Part shown: one piece after another, positions 35,445-45,352 of the stretch
Layout: each line of letters starts with the position of its first letter
Numbering within the stretch: the stretch's first letter is position 1
Assembly (NCBI RefSeq): GCF_020025155.1
Contig: NZ_CP073751.1
Location: 1,116,001-1,180,000, forward strand
Direction: 5' to 3'
DNA from: Halopseudomonas nanhaiensis
Lineage (GTDB): Bacteria > Pseudomonadota > Gammaproteobacteria > Pseudomonadales > Pseudomonadaceae
DNA length: 64,000 bases
Notes under the pieces: model-generated
Databases searched by the model: none
What the model was told of the DNA's origin: nothing
What the model saw: the letters and a program-made list of their open reading frames with translations, nothing else
Made by a program: the position numbers and the translations under genes

Positions 35445-37831
35445 AGCGATACCACGGCGGCCACGGGCCGTTCCACGGCCATGTCGGTTACCAGCGAGGC
35501 AGCCGGACGACCGATGTGAAAGCCCTGCGCGTGGTCGATACCCAGAGCCTGCACCTTATCCAGAACCGCTGCGCTGTGTACGAACTCGGCCACCGTCTGC
35601 ATGCCCAGATCACGGGCGAACTGGACAATGCCCCGGGTGACGGTCAGGGCGTTCGGATCGGTGTCCAGATGCTTGATCAGGCTGCCATCGATCTTGATGA
35701 TATCCGCGCCGAGGCGCAGCAGGTGTTCGAAGTTCGAGTAGCCGGTGCCGAAGTCGTCGATGGCGATCCGGCAGCCGAGCGCCTTGACGGTATCGATGAA
35801 GTGCCGCACGGCGGCGTAGTTTTCGATGCCCTCGGATTCGAGGATTTCGAAGATCGCCCGCCGTGCCAGCGACCGGCTGCCCAGGCTGTTGACGATGAAC
35901 CGGCTGAGCTCAGGATCGAGCAGATCCTCGCAGGAGAGGTTTAGCGAGAATTCGTAGTCATTGTCGGCGAAACGGCTGAAGCACTGCTGGATCATGGCGC
36001 GTGTGATGTAGCGATACAGGCGGATCTTTTTCGCCACGTCGAGAAACTCCGACGGACTGACCGGCTCGCCGTTCTCGTCGATCATTCGTGCCAGGCATTC
36101 GAACTTCTCGATCTTGCCGCTGCGCGTGTCCATGATCGGCTGGAAATGCGGGACGATGCGGCCCTCGTCCAGCGCGCGCTTGAGACGGTTGGCCCAGATG
36201 AGATTATGCTCGTAGGTCTCGCGAATCTTCTTCGCCGGGCGGTGATCGTAGACCAGGCAGCTGGACTTGTGCTGGCGCGCCAGCTTCAGGGCGATACTCG
36301 CGCAGGTCAGCAGCTGCTCGTCGCTCAGCTCGCTACCATCGGCCTGCTCGGTGGTGGCCACACCCAGGGTGACATGCAGCGGAATGGTCTGGCCCTGCCA
36401 GCTGATGCGCCGTTCGGTGACGAAGTCGAGCAGTTCTTCGGTACGCATGACGATGGTCCGGGCGGTCTCCTCGCCAGGCAGCCAGATGGCCATCTCATCC
36501 CCGGGCATGCGGTACAGCCGGCTGCCTTTCCAGTCGGGAGACTGGCCCATGAACTGCTGCAGGGCGAGTGACAACTGACCGATGACATGGTCGCCGCACA
36601 GGTGCCCATAGAAGTCGTTGATCTCCTTGAACGCGTCGATGTTCACCAGGATCAGCGCGCCGGGCGGGCAGGCCTTCAGATCGACCAGCAGCTTTTCGCG
36701 ATTGGGCAGCTGCGTCAGGCTGTCGGTATACAGCGTGTGCATGCGCTTGAGGATGCGCCCGACGCTGGTGAGGATCAACGCCGATAACACCAGTACCACG
36801 CCACCGATCAGCAACATGATGCGCCAGTTGCTCTCGCGCATCGGCAGCAGCACCGCATCGATTTCGGCCTGCGGCACACCCACCCCGAAGATCATGCCGG
36901 CCTGGGTGCGACTGAAGAACAGGGCGTGGTCTTCTTCGTTGACCCGCAGGTCCATGGTCTGCATGGGTGCGACCAGCAGACGTCCGGAGACAATGGCCGA
37001 TAACGGATCAGGTGCTGTAATGCGGCTGTGCAACCGGCTTTCTATCACCGCATCCATCTTTTCCTGTGCGCCAAGCGCCCCGCCCGCGTTGGCGAGGCTG
37101 GACAGGTTGCGATTTTCACTATCGATGAGAAAGGCGAACGCGCCGGGCGTCACCCTGACCCGGCTGACCAGCCCGATGATTTCGTCGGCACGCCAGTCCG
37201 TCGAGGCGACGCCGATGACCTGGCCGCTTTCATCGCGCATCGGCGTGGTGAGGCTGATGACCACGTTGTCGATCAGCTCCTTGTAGTACGCCGGTGTCCA
37301 GAAGAATTCCGGAAGCGGGTTACCGGGGGCAAAACCACTGTGTTCGCCGACTACCCGGCTGTACCACTCGCGCGTGTGGTAGTCGCTGTTGTCGCGCTGC
37401 ACCCGTAACGCGTCGCCGCTGCGATAGGCGTACACCGACAGGTTGCCGCGCACGTAACGGTCTGGCTGGTACCACAGGCCGCCGGCGTAGGCGTCGGGCA
37501 TGCGTGCCAGTGCAGCCTGCATGGCCGTTTCCAGCTCGCCGGCGTTGTCCAGATCGCGAGCGCGCTTCATGCGATCGAGCAGCTCGCCAGTTCGTGCCAG
37601 GTTGGTAGTGTTCTGCTCCATCAACTGATGATGGGCGTTGATGCGGTTCAGGTTGGCGTAGAAGGTATCGGTAATCTGCCGCTGGCGCAGTTCGGCCATG
37701 GCTCGCTGGGCAAAATCCAGATTCAGCGTGGACATGAGGATCATGCCGAGTACGAACACCGCTACCAGCAGCGTCAGTACCAGCATGATCGAGCGCTTGA
37801 TGCGAAAGTTGCCCAGCGTCATCACTGCCAT
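35435..37831 (-). CDS. dCache-GGDEF(degenerate)-EAL membrane protein, copy A
   Basis: 798 residues. First helix about 14-34, periplasmic double-Cache sensor about 35-330 (WYSRVVGE, TPAYYKELIDNVVISLTTPMRD), second helix about 338-356, GGDEF-like domain about 365-530, EAL about 545-790. The cyclase motif reads PGDEM (443-447), so cyclase activity is doubtful. The EAL domain has ECL (578-580), Asn631, Glu666, Asp692-Asp693 in IDDFGTGYSN, Lys713 and Glu749, suggesting phosphodiesterase activity. Close paralogue of the protein at 39259-41619. Its start overlaps the upstream Sel1 lipoprotein by 10 bases. Confidence 0.93.
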   Translation of the reverse strand: MAVMTLGNFRIKRSIMLVLTLLVAVFVLGMILMSTLNLDFAQRAMAELRQRQITDTFYANLNRINAHHQLMEQNTTNLARTGELLDRMKRARDLDNAGELETAMQAALARMPDAYAGGLWYQPDRYVRGNLSVYAYRSGDALRVQRDNSDYHTREWYSRVVGEHSGFAPGNPLPEFFWTPAYYKELIDNVVISLTTPMRDESGQVIGVASTDWRADEIIGLVSRVRVTPGAFAFLIDSENRNLSSLANAGGALGAQEKMDAVIESRLHSRITAPDPLSAIVSGRLLVAPMQTMDLRVNEEDHALFFSRTQAGMIFGVGVPQAEIDAVLLPMRESNWRIMLLIGGVVLVLSALILTSVGRILKRMHTLYTDSLTQLPNREKLLVDLKACPPGALILVNIDAFKEINDFYGHLCGDHVIGQLSLALQQFMGQSPDWKGSRLYRMPGDEMAIWLPGEETARTIVMRTEELLDFVTERRISWQGQTIPLHVTLGVATTEQADGSELSDEQLLTCASIALKLARQHKSSCLVYDHRPAKKIRETYEHNLIWANRLKRALDEGRIVPHFQPIMDTRSGKIEKFECLARMIDENGEPVSPSEFLDVAKKIRLYRYITRAMIQQCFSRFADNDYEFSLNLSCEDLLDPELSRFIVNSLGSRSLARRAIFEILESEGIENYAAVRHFIDTVKALGCRIAIDDFGTGYSNFEHLLRLGADIIKIDGSLIKHLDTDPNALTVTRGIVQFARDLGMQTVAEFVHSAAVLDKVQALGIDHAQGFHIGRPAASLVTDMAVERPVAAVVSLQR

Positions 37832-39111
37832 TTGCCGTTTATTCCATCCTGGATGCGCGTCTTGGCGGCGCTCAACTGGTCCTTCGAGAGCAGCGCCTGC
37901 TGCCGGTCTATTTCGCTCTTTGCCTGGGTGTTGCCGTTGAGCAGGGCAAGGCTGTACCAGACGTAGGCTTCCTGGTTGTCGACCACGCCACCTTTCCCGT
38001 GGGCGTAACTCTGACCCAGCAGGAACTGGGCTTCAGCCGACCCCTTGCGGGCGGCCTGGCGCAACCAGTAGCGGGCCTGCTGCGGTTCGCCCCGGGATTC
38101 GTGCAGGGCCGCCAGCGACAGGTGAGAAGCCATGTGCCCGTCAATGGCTGCCAGTTTGAGATAGCGTTCGGCCCGCGTCGCGTCGGATGCTGTTCCGATG
38201 CCGTTGAGGTAGGCCAGGCCAGCGTTGAAACGTGCTTCGGCCAGCCCCTTGTCGGCGGCCTGCTGGATCAGCGCCAGTCCGCGCGACTGATCCTGTCCGA
38301 CGCCCTGGCCGTCCTGATACAACCGCCCCAGCAGCAGCAATCCCGGCGCATGTTGCTGCGCTGCGGAGCGTTCCGCCCAGGCCACGGCTGACCGGTAGTC
38401 GCGTCGGGCCAGCGACACGCTACCCATATGATGCTGGGCTTTCGCGTCGCCACGCTCAGCCGGCTGGCGGCAGGCTTCAAGCGCCTGGGTGTAGTTCTTG
38501 ATGGTGAAGAGCAGATAGCAATTGCTGTTGCGTTTGCGATTGAGCGCATCGGCAAAATCGGCGCTGGCCAGTTCCAGGCTTGGTGGCGGCTCGGCGCTTA
38601 CCTGGGAGGCGGGTTGTGGCTCGGCAGATGGCCTGGGTTCGACCGCTTGCCTGACCACGGGGGCGCTGCGTTGCTGCTGCTCCACCCGCAACGCGAACGT
38701 CTGGACTTCGTCCGGGCAGGAATACAGGTAACCGCCCCGCATGCGCTGCAGGTTGGCCGGCGTGGCATCGCGCCCGGCGTAGGTCCGACCGATCTCGCTG
38801 CAGCGCCGGTCACGTTCGGCGACCACCTGTTGCAGCTGTCGGGCGCGGTTGCTGTCAGCCGAGTGGGTCTCGAGGTAGCGCGTCAGCGGATCGATCATCG
38901 ACTGGGCAAAGAGGGTGTCGATTTCCTGCTGATAGCGCTTGTCGTCCTGGCTGTTGACCAGGCCGCCGGCGAATTCCGCCAGACGCTTGCCCTGATTGGC
39001 CAGCATCGCTCCGGAGCGGGACAGGAAATCGCCGGAGCGTTCCATGGAACCGGCACAGCCGGTCGTGCCGAGGACGGCAGCAAGGATGAAAAACACGGGT
39101 ACTACACGCAT
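37822..39111 (-). CDS. Sel1-repeat lipoprotein, copy A
   Basis: 429 residues. Lipobox LGTTGC with Cys19 and a following Ala predicts an outer-membrane lipoprotein facing the periplasm. An N-terminal region (about 20-150) is followed by a Pro/Ser-rich linker and Sel1-type TPR-like repeats from about 225 to 410 (ACRQPAERGDAKAQHHMG, GLALIQQAADKGLAEARFNAGLAYLNGIG, YWLRQAARKGSAEAQFLLGQSYAHGKGG). Such repeats are protein-binding scaffolds. Start set at 39111 after AGGAG. Overlaps and precedes its EAL partner. Confidence 0.88.
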   Translation of the reverse strand: MRVVPVFFILAAVLGTTGCAGSMERSGDFLSRSGAMLANQGKRLAEFAGGLVNSQDDKRYQQEIDTLFAQSMIDPLTRYLETHSADSNRARQLQQVVAERDRRCSEIGRTYAGRDATPANLQRMRGGYLYSCPDEVQTFALRVEQQQRSAPVVRQAVEPRPSAEPQPASQVSAEPPPSLELASADFADALNRKRNSNCYLLFTIKNYTQALEACRQPAERGDAKAQHHMGSVSLARRDYRSAVAWAERSAAQQHAPGLLLLGRLYQDGQGVGQDQSRGLALIQQAADKGLAEARFNAGLAYLNGIGTASDATRAERYLKLAAIDGHMASHLSLAALHESRGEPQQARYWLRQAARKGSAEAQFLLGQSYAHGKGGVVDNQEAYVWYSLALLNGNTQAKSEIDRQQALLSKDQLSAAKTRIQDGINGKWQ

Positions 39112-39258
39112 GGACTCTCCTGATCCAGTCACCCGAGGGGCTTGTCCGTGCACTAGGTGGATTGCGTGGAGCAACCAGCGAAGCGGTGCATGACCAGACA
39201 GAGCATAGGCAGGAGAGATACAAGAATCAAATCTCAAACTGCCATCATCGACGACTGG

Positions 39259-41619
39259 TCAGACGAGTTCGACCTCCGTGATCAGCGCGCCAGCCGGCAT
39301 GCCGACATAGGCGCCCTGGGCGAAATCGATGCCCAGTTCGCGTACCTGTTCGAGCACCTCTGGGCTGTGCACGAATTCGGCGACCGTGTCGATGCCCAGT
39401 TCGCTGGCGAAGCGAACGATGCCCCGAGTCAGCGTCATGGCGTCGTCGTTTGCGTCCAGGTGGCGAATGAGACTGCCGTCGATCTTGATGATGTCCACGT
39501 TCAGGCGCAGAAGGTGCTCGAAGTTGGAATAGCCGGTGCCGAAGTCGTCGATCGCGATGCGACAGCCTAGCGCCTTGGCGCGATCGATGAACTCGCGCAC
39601 CGCCTCGTAGTTTTCGATGCCTTCGGACTCGAGGATCTCGAAGATGACGCGCTGCGCCAGTTCCGCGTTCTGCAGGTGATCGAAGATGAATTCAGTCAGG
39701 TCGGCATCGAGCAGGTCTTCGCAGGACAGGTTCAGCGAGAACTGGTAACGGCTGTTGGCGAAGCGCCGGAAGCACTGATCGACCATCGTCCGCGTGATGT
39801 AGCGGTACAGGCGGATCTTCTTGGCAATCGACAGAAACTGCTCAGGGCTGACTGGCTGGCCCTTGCGGTCGAGCATCCGCGCCAGACACTCGAACTTGCT
39901 GATCCGGCCGGTGCGTACATCCATGATCGGCTGGAAAAACGGCACGATACGGCCCTCGTCCAGCGCCGTCTTCAGCGCGTTGGCCCAGATGAGGTTCTGC
40001 TCGTATGCCTCCCGGACCCGATTGGCCGGATCGTAGACGAAGTAATTGCTCTGATTCAGCCGGGCCAGTTTCAATGCGATGCTCGCCGATGGCAGAAGCT
40101 CCTCGCCGTTGAGCCGGGTGTTGTCCGGCTGCACGGTGCTCGCCGCGCCGATGCTGGCGTGGACGGGGATCTCGTGATCCTGCCAGGTGATACGCATCAG
40201 GGTGATGAAGTTCATCAGCTCGTCGAGCCGCACGGGCAGCGAGGCGGGGGTGTGGTGGCCGGGCATGACGATGGCCATTTCGTCCGCTGGCATGCTGTAC
40301 AGCTCGCAGTTGCGCCAGGCGGCGCGGGTGCGCATGAAGCGCTGCATGTGTTCGGCCAATTGCCGGATGACATGGTCGCCACATTCGTGTCCGTAGAAAT
40401 CATTGATCTGCTTGAAAGCATCGATATTGAGCAGCAGCAGCGCGGCCGAGTCGGTCTTGCGCAGCTCGACCAGCAGCTTCTCGCGATTGGGCAGGCCGGT
40501 CAGCGAGTCGGTGTACAGCGTGCTCAGCTGGCGCAGGGTGCTGGCGACGATGAGCATGATCAGCGCAGCCAGCACCACGAATATCGCCCCGATGATCAGT
40601 GCGACCCGCAGGTTGCTTTCGCGCATCGGCGTCAGCACCGCATCGATCTCGGCCTGGGGGACGCCAATGCCGAACACCATGTCCGCCACGGTACGGGCGA
40701 AGAACAGCTGGTAGCTGGAGCCGTCGACCGTCAGATTCATGGTCTGCATCGGCGAGGCCAGTTGGCGACTGCTCATGATCTCGTTCGGTGCCTGGGGCTC
40801 GGCAAGTTGATCGAGTGCGCTGCCAGAAATCGCCTGCATCAGCCGCTGCGCGTGTTGCATGTCGTCGGCCTGAGCGAGGCTCGACAGGTTGCGGTTTTCC
40901 TTGTCCAGCAGGAACGAGAAGCTGCCGGGCGTGACATCGACCCGGCTGACCAGCCGGATGATGTCTTCGGCGCGCCAGTCGGTCGAGGCGATGCCGATGG
41001 TCTCGCCGTCGCGGTTGCGGATCGGCGTGCTGAGGCTGACCACTACCGTGTCGATCCCGGCCTTGTAGTAAGCGGAAGTCCAGTGATACAGCCGTTCCGG
41101 CTGATCGGCGTCCTGCGCGGGCAGCAGCCGCAGATAATCGTCGCGGTTGAGGTAGGAGCCGGCCATGTCGCGTTCGGAAACAATGTCCTGCCCTGTGCGA
41201 TAGGCATACACCGCATACGGGCCGCCGATCAGTGTATCGGGCTCGAACCACAGCCCGCCGCCGAACGTATCGGGAAATTCCGTCAGTGTTTCGGTGAGTG
41301 AGGATTCCAGTTCAGCAGTATTGTTGCGGCCCGATTGACGCGATTGCCAATGGAACAGCTGCGCCAGACGGGCGAGGTCGTTGGTATTCTGCTCCATCAG
41401 ATGATGGTGCGCGTCGATCCGGTCGATGTTGCCGTAGAAGCTGTCGGCGATCTGCCGCTGGCGGAGGTCGGAAATGGTGTCTTCGGCAAAGTCCTGATTG
41501 AGCGAGGCCATCAGCCACATGCCGAGCACGAACAACGCCACCAGCAGGCCGAGCACCAGCATGATCGAGCGTTTGATCGGGCTCGCGCCAAGCCACCTGT
41601 GCTGCCAGGGGAAAGTCAT
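39259..41619 (-). CDS. dCache-GGDEF(degenerate)-EAL membrane protein, copy B
   Basis: 786 residues, same architecture as copy A: N-terminal helix (SIMLVLGLLVALFVLGMWLM), periplasmic dCache sensor, second helix, GGDEF-like domain with motif PADEM in place of GGDEF, and EAL domain with ECL, LNLSCEDLLD, FEILESEGIENYEAVREF and IDDFGTGYSNFEHLLRL. The EAL residues match copy A almost block for block. Its start overlaps the stop of Sel1 copy B by four bases. Likely a c-di-GMP phosphodiesterase. Confidence 0.93.
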   Translation of the reverse strand: MTFPWQHRWLGASPIKRSIMLVLGLLVALFVLGMWLMASLNQDFAEDTISDLRQRQIADSFYGNIDRIDAHHHLMEQNTNDLARLAQLFHWQSRQSGRNNTAELESSLTETLTEFPDTFGGGLWFEPDTLIGGPYAVYAYRTGQDIVSERDMAGSYLNRDDYLRLLPAQDADQPERLYHWTSAYYKAGIDTVVVSLSTPIRNRDGETIGIASTDWRAEDIIRLVSRVDVTPGSFSFLLDKENRNLSSLAQADDMQHAQRLMQAISGSALDQLAEPQAPNEIMSSRQLASPMQTMNLTVDGSSYQLFFARTVADMVFGIGVPQAEIDAVLTPMRESNLRVALIIGAIFVVLAALIMLIVASTLRQLSTLYTDSLTGLPNREKLLVELRKTDSAALLLLNIDAFKQINDFYGHECGDHVIRQLAEHMQRFMRTRAAWRNCELYSMPADEMAIVMPGHHTPASLPVRLDELMNFITLMRITWQDHEIPVHASIGAASTVQPDNTRLNGEELLPSASIALKLARLNQSNYFVYDPANRVREAYEQNLIWANALKTALDEGRIVPFFQPIMDVRTGRISKFECLARMLDRKGQPVSPEQFLSIAKKIRLYRYITRTMVDQCFRRFANSRYQFSLNLSCEDLLDADLTEFIFDHLQNAELAQRVIFEILESEGIENYEAVREFIDRAKALGCRIAIDDFGTGYSNFEHLLRLNVDIIKIDGSLIRHLDANDDAMTLTRGIVRFASELGIDTVAEFVHSPEVLEQVRELGIDFAQGAYVGMPAGALITEVELV

Positions 41620-42959
41620 GGTCGCCGGCCCGCGCGTCCGGACTGTACCTGTGCCTGCGCTTCACCGAGCTGCTCGGCTGTAAGCTCCGGCGCAATGCGC
41701 TCGAGCTCGGCGCGGGCTCGCCTGTCCCCGTTGAGCATCGCGCGGCTCAACCAGACGTAGGCCTGGCGATAGTCGAGCTGTCCGCTGTCGCCTTCGGAAT
41801 AGCTCATGCCGAGCGCGTACTGCGCTTCGGCGGACTCCTGTTCGGCGGCTCGGGTCAGCCAGCGCCGGGACTCAGCCGCATCCGGGTAATCCGATGAAGC
41901 GTACAGCCGCGAAAGCTGCAGCTGCGAGGGCACATGATCGCGTTCTGCTGCCACCTTGAAATAGCGCATCGCTTCGGCCGTGCTGGCCTGAGTCCCTTCG
42001 CCATTGAGGTAAGCCTGACCGACCTCGTAGCTGGCGTCGGTCAGTCCGTCATCGGCAGCTTGCTTGAGCAGCTGCAGTGCCCGGGTTTCATCACCGTCCT
42101 GCTGCAGGAGTTGCGCGAACAGCATCTGGCCGGCTGGATAGCCCTGGTTCGCCGAGGCCTCTGCCCAATGGCGTGCGGCGTCGGATTCGTTGCTGGTCAC
42201 GGCAATGTCGGCCAGGTGATGCTGCGATTTGGCGTCTCCGTCACGAGCGGCCTGCAGGCAGTCTCCCTGCGCTTCCTGAAAGTTCTTGATGGCATACAGC
42301 AAGTAGCAATTGCTTGCTGACGCGGACGCCACGTCTGACGATGCCGCCCGCCGCTGGGTGGATTGCGCACGGGCGGGGGCCGGGTCCTTCTCCGGTTGAC
42401 GGGCTTCTGTTGCGGACGTGGAGGGGGTCGCCGCGGGTGTCGCGGCCACTGCAGCGGGAGCCTTGCGTTTGGTCTTGTCCCTGGGTGCCGTTTCGGCAAC
42501 GGTTTGCGGCGGGTTGACGCGGCGGGCGAAAGCGGCGATCTGCGTCGGACAGGACAACCGGTAACCTCGTCGGAAGCGTTCCAGATTGGCCTGTGTCGGC
42601 GCGCGCTCGGAGTAGCGATCGCCTACGGCGTCGCAGCGCTTGTCGCGCTCGGCGCGAATCAGCGCACGTTCGCGCGAATAGCGCGGGTCGTTGGCATAGT
42701 TGCGCAAGTAAGCAGTCAAGGGGTCGATGCGCGGCTGACTCATCAGGCTGTTGACTTCATTGCGCCGGGCGGTGGGCGAGTCGGATTTGAGGTCATTGGC
42801 CAGCTCGGCGAGCTGCTCACGCTTTTTAGCCAGAGCGGCTTCGGCCCGGTTGACGAATTCTGCAGAATTTTTGGCGACGGTCTGCCTGTCAGGCAGCGTG
42901 GTACAGCCGCCCAACCCCATCATCATCCCTAGTGCCAGCAAGTAAACGGTTACGCGCAT
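41616..42959 (-). CDS. Sel1-repeat lipoprotein, copy B
   Basis: 447 residues. Lipobox LGGC with Cys19, the same position as copy A, and Thr after it. Shares blocks with copy A such as RAERDKRCDAVGDRYSERAPTQANLERFRRGYRLSCP and NCYLLYAIKNFQEAQGDCLQAARDGDAKSQHHLA. An Ala/Thr/Pro-rich linker (about 165-220) precedes Sel1 repeats to about 425. Start set at 42959; the frame extends upstream without a signal peptide. First gene of the four-gene minus-strand unit. Confidence 0.88.
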   Translation of the reverse strand: MRVTVYLLALGMMMGLGGCTTLPDRQTVAKNSAEFVNRAEAALAKKREQLAELANDLKSDSPTARRNEVNSLMSQPRIDPLTAYLRNYANDPRYSRERALIRAERDKRCDAVGDRYSERAPTQANLERFRRGYRLSCPTQIAAFARRVNPPQTVAETAPRDKTKRKAPAAVAATPAATPSTSATEARQPEKDPAPARAQSTQRRAASSDVASASASNCYLLYAIKNFQEAQGDCLQAARDGDAKSQHHLADIAVTSNESDAARHWAEASANQGYPAGQMLFAQLLQQDGDETRALQLLKQAADDGLTDASYEVGQAYLNGEGTQASTAEAMRYFKVAAERDHVPSQLQLSRLYASSDYPDAAESRRWLTRAAEQESAEAQYALGMSYSEGDSGQLDYRQAYVWLSRAMLNGDRRARAELERIAPELTAEQLGEAQAQVQSGRAGRRP

Positions 42960-43096
42960 CCAGAATCCCTGTGTGAACCTTGACCCGTGGTGGCTCGGTC
43001 TCACTGTTGCCGTGTCGGCCGGGCCCCCCACGAAAGTAGCATCCATGTGACATCGCAAAGGCGTTTTGGTGCCTTTCCAATCCTGTTGCGGAAAGC

Positions 43097-43112
43097 TGGA
43101 ACGCTTCTTGCG
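43097..43112 (+). promoter_or_regulatory. Sigma-54 promoter of flhA
   Basis: TGGAACGCTTCTTGCG matches TGGCACGNNNNTTGCW at 12 of the 14 informative positions. 55 bases separate it from the flhA start. Flagellar class II genes in Pseudomonas use sigma-54 with FleQ. Confidence 0.75.
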
Positions 43113-43167
43113 TAAGCGCTGATAACTACGTATTTCCAGTCAATTTTTTGATGGGGCCTCCCACCGC

Positions 43168-45294
43168 ATGGCAGCTCAACAAACGGACATGATGCGCAAC
43201 ATGCGCAGCAACATCGCCGGATTGCGTAACGGCAGCCTCGGCGTGCCGATCCTGCTGCTGGTCATGCTGGCAATGATGATGTTGCCGGTGCCGCCATTTC
43301 TGCTCGATGTGTTCTTTACGTTCAACATCGCGCTGTCGCTGGTGGTCCTGCTGGTCTGTGCCTACGCCTTGCGACCGCTGGATTTTGCCGTATTCCCGAC
43401 CATCCTGCTGGTGTCGACGCTGCTGCGTCTGGCGCTCAACGTCGCCTCGACACGCGTCGTGCTGCTATACGGCCATGAAGGCGGCGATGCGGCCGGCAAG
43501 GTGATCCAGGCCTTCGGCGAGGTCGTCATCGGCGGCAATTACGTCGTCGGTCTGGTGGTGTTCGCCATCCTCATGATCATCAACTTCGTGGTCGTGACCA
43601 AGGGCGCCGGGCGTATCTCCGAGGTCAGCGCGCGTTTCACCCTCGATGCCATGCCTGGCAAGCAGATGGCGATCGACGCGGACCTCAACGCGGGCGTCAT
43701 CAACCAGGAGCAGGCCAAGCTGCGCCGCATGGAAGTTGCCCAGGAAGCCGACTTCTATGGCTCCATGGACGGTGCCAGCAAGTTCGTCCGCGGTGACGCG
43801 GTCGCCGGTCTGATGATTCTCTTCATCAACGTCATCGGCGGCCTGGCCATCGGTATGGCGCAGCACGGGCTGAGCTTCACCGATGCCGGTCGCATCTATG
43901 TATTGCTGACCATCGGTGACGGCCTGGTGGCGCAGATTCCTTCGCTGCTGCTGTCTACCGCAGCGGCGATCATGGTTACCCGGGTCTCGACGTCCGAAGA
44001 CATGGGCGCACAGGTTCAGCGCCAGATGTTCGCCACGCCCAAGGCACTGGCCCTTGCAGCAGCGATCATGGTCATCATGGGTCTGATTCCCGGCATGCCG
44101 CACTTTTCCTTCCTCAGCCTGGGCGCCCTGGCCGCAGCCGGTGCGTACTACATTTCGGTCAAGCAGAAGGCCAAGGCCGAGGCAGCGGCCGAGGTCGAGC
44201 GGCAGGAAGCGCAGGTGCCCGCCGTACAGCGGCCGGAGACCCGTGAGTTGGGTTGGGACGACGTCACTCCGGTCGACATGGTCGGACTGGAAGTCGGTTA
44301 CCGCCTGATTCCGCTGGTCGACCGCAACCAGGGTGGTCAGCTGCTGGCGCGCATCAAGGGCGTGCGCAAGAAGCTGTCACAGGACATGGGCTTTCTCATG
44401 CCTTCGGTACATATCCGCGACAATCTGGATCTGGCGCCCAACGTGTATCGCGTCACGCTGATGGGTGTCGGGGTAGCCGAGGCGGAGGTGTATCCGGATC
44501 GCGAACTGGCGATCAACCCGGGTCAGGTTTTTGGCGAGATCAAGGGGCTCGCCGGCAAGGATCCGGCATTTGGTCTGGACGCAGTGTGGATCGAGCCGAT
44601 GCAGAAGGATCAGGCCCAGTCACTCGGCTACACCGTCGTTGACGCCAGCACTGTGGTTGCCACGCACCTGAACCAGATCCTCAACAAGCACGCCCACGAA
44701 CTGATCGGTCATGAGGAAGTGCAGCAGCTGATGCAGGTGCTGGCCAAGGCGTCGCCCAAGCTCGCCGAAGAGCTGGTTCCCGGGATGATCTCGCTGTCCG
44801 GTCTGCTGAAGGTGCTGCAGGGTCTGCTGCAGGAACAGGTGCCGGTGCGCGACATACGGACCATCGCGGAGGCCATCGCCAACAACGCTGGCAAGAGTCA
44901 AGATCCTGGCGCCTTGATTGGGGCGGTCCGGGTCCAGCTGTCGCGCTCGATCGTGCAAAGCATTGTCGGGCTTGACTCCGAGCTTCCCGTGATCACCCTC
45001 GAACCAAGGTTGGAACAGATATTGCTACAGACCATTCAGAAGGCCGGACAGGGTGCTGATGAAGGCATCATGCTCGAGCCGGGGATGGCTGAGAAGCTGC
45101 AGCGCTCCCTGGCCGATGCGGTACAGCGGCAGGAAGTCCAGGGCAAGCCGGCAATTTTGCTGGTAGCCGGACCGATCCGCGGGATGATGGCAAAGTTTGT
45201 GCGGTATGCCACACCCGGAGCCCACGTACTGTCCTACCAGGAAATACCGGACAGCAAGCAGGTCACCATCGTTGCGACGGTCGGCCAGCAATAA
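43168..45294 (+). CDS. flhA: Flagellar export gate protein FlhA
   Basis: Membrane component of the flagellar type III export gate. 708 residues: about eight N-terminal helices (roughly 20-330) and a large cytoplasmic domain. Typical blocks are RISEVSARFTLDAMPGKQMAIDADLNAGVI and LEVGYRLIPLVDRNQGGQLL. Opens the flhA-flhF-fleN-fliA cluster. The start at 43168 has no strong ribosome binding site; an internal Met is less likely because the N-terminus matches the family. Confidence 0.98.
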   Translation: MAAQQTDMMRNMRSNIAGLRNGSLGVPILLLVMLAMMMLPVPPFLLDVFFTFNIALSLVVLLVCAYALRPLDFAVFPTILLVSTLLRLALNVASTRVVLLYGHEGGDAAGKVIQAFGEVVIGGNYVVGLVVFAILMIINFVVVTKGAGRISEVSARFTLDAMPGKQMAIDADLNAGVINQEQAKLRRMEVAQEADFYGSMDGASKFVRGDAVAGLMILFINVIGGLAIGMAQHGLSFTDAGRIYVLLTIGDGLVAQIPSLLLSTAAAIMVTRVSTSEDMGAQVQRQMFATPKALALAAAIMVIMGLIPGMPHFSFLSLGALAAAGAYYISVKQKAKAEAAAEVERQEAQVPAVQRPETRELGWDDVTPVDMVGLEVGYRLIPLVDRNQGGQLLARIKGVRKKLSQDMGFLMPSVHIRDNLDLAPNVYRVTLMGVGVAEAEVYPDRELAINPGQVFGEIKGLAGKDPAFGLDAVWIEPMQKDQAQSLGYTVVDASTVVATHLNQILNKHAHELIGHEEVQQLMQVLAKASPKLAEELVPGMISLSGLLKVLQGLLQEQVPVRDIRTIAEAIANNAGKSQDPGALIGAVRVQLSRSIVQSIVGLDSELPVITLEPRLEQILLQTIQKAGQGADEGIMLEPGMAEKLQRSLADAVQRQEVQGKPAILLVAGPIRGMMAKFVRYATPGAHVLSYQEIPDSKQVTIVATVGQQ

Positions 45295-45352
45295 AGCTCA
45301 GCAATGACTGCTCGGCGCAACCCGCCAGGCAACAGGACAATCGAGGTCAGCC

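Noticed and set aside
39676..41301. A 541-codon + strand frame opposite EAL copy B
   Set aside because: Antisense shadow of a well-supported EAL gene, caused by high GC and codon bias.
43060..43096. Sigma-54 promoter on the - strand for the Sel1 copy B gene (an AGGCACC sequence)
   Set aside because: A -24-like half is present but no TTGC -12 element lies at the correct distance.
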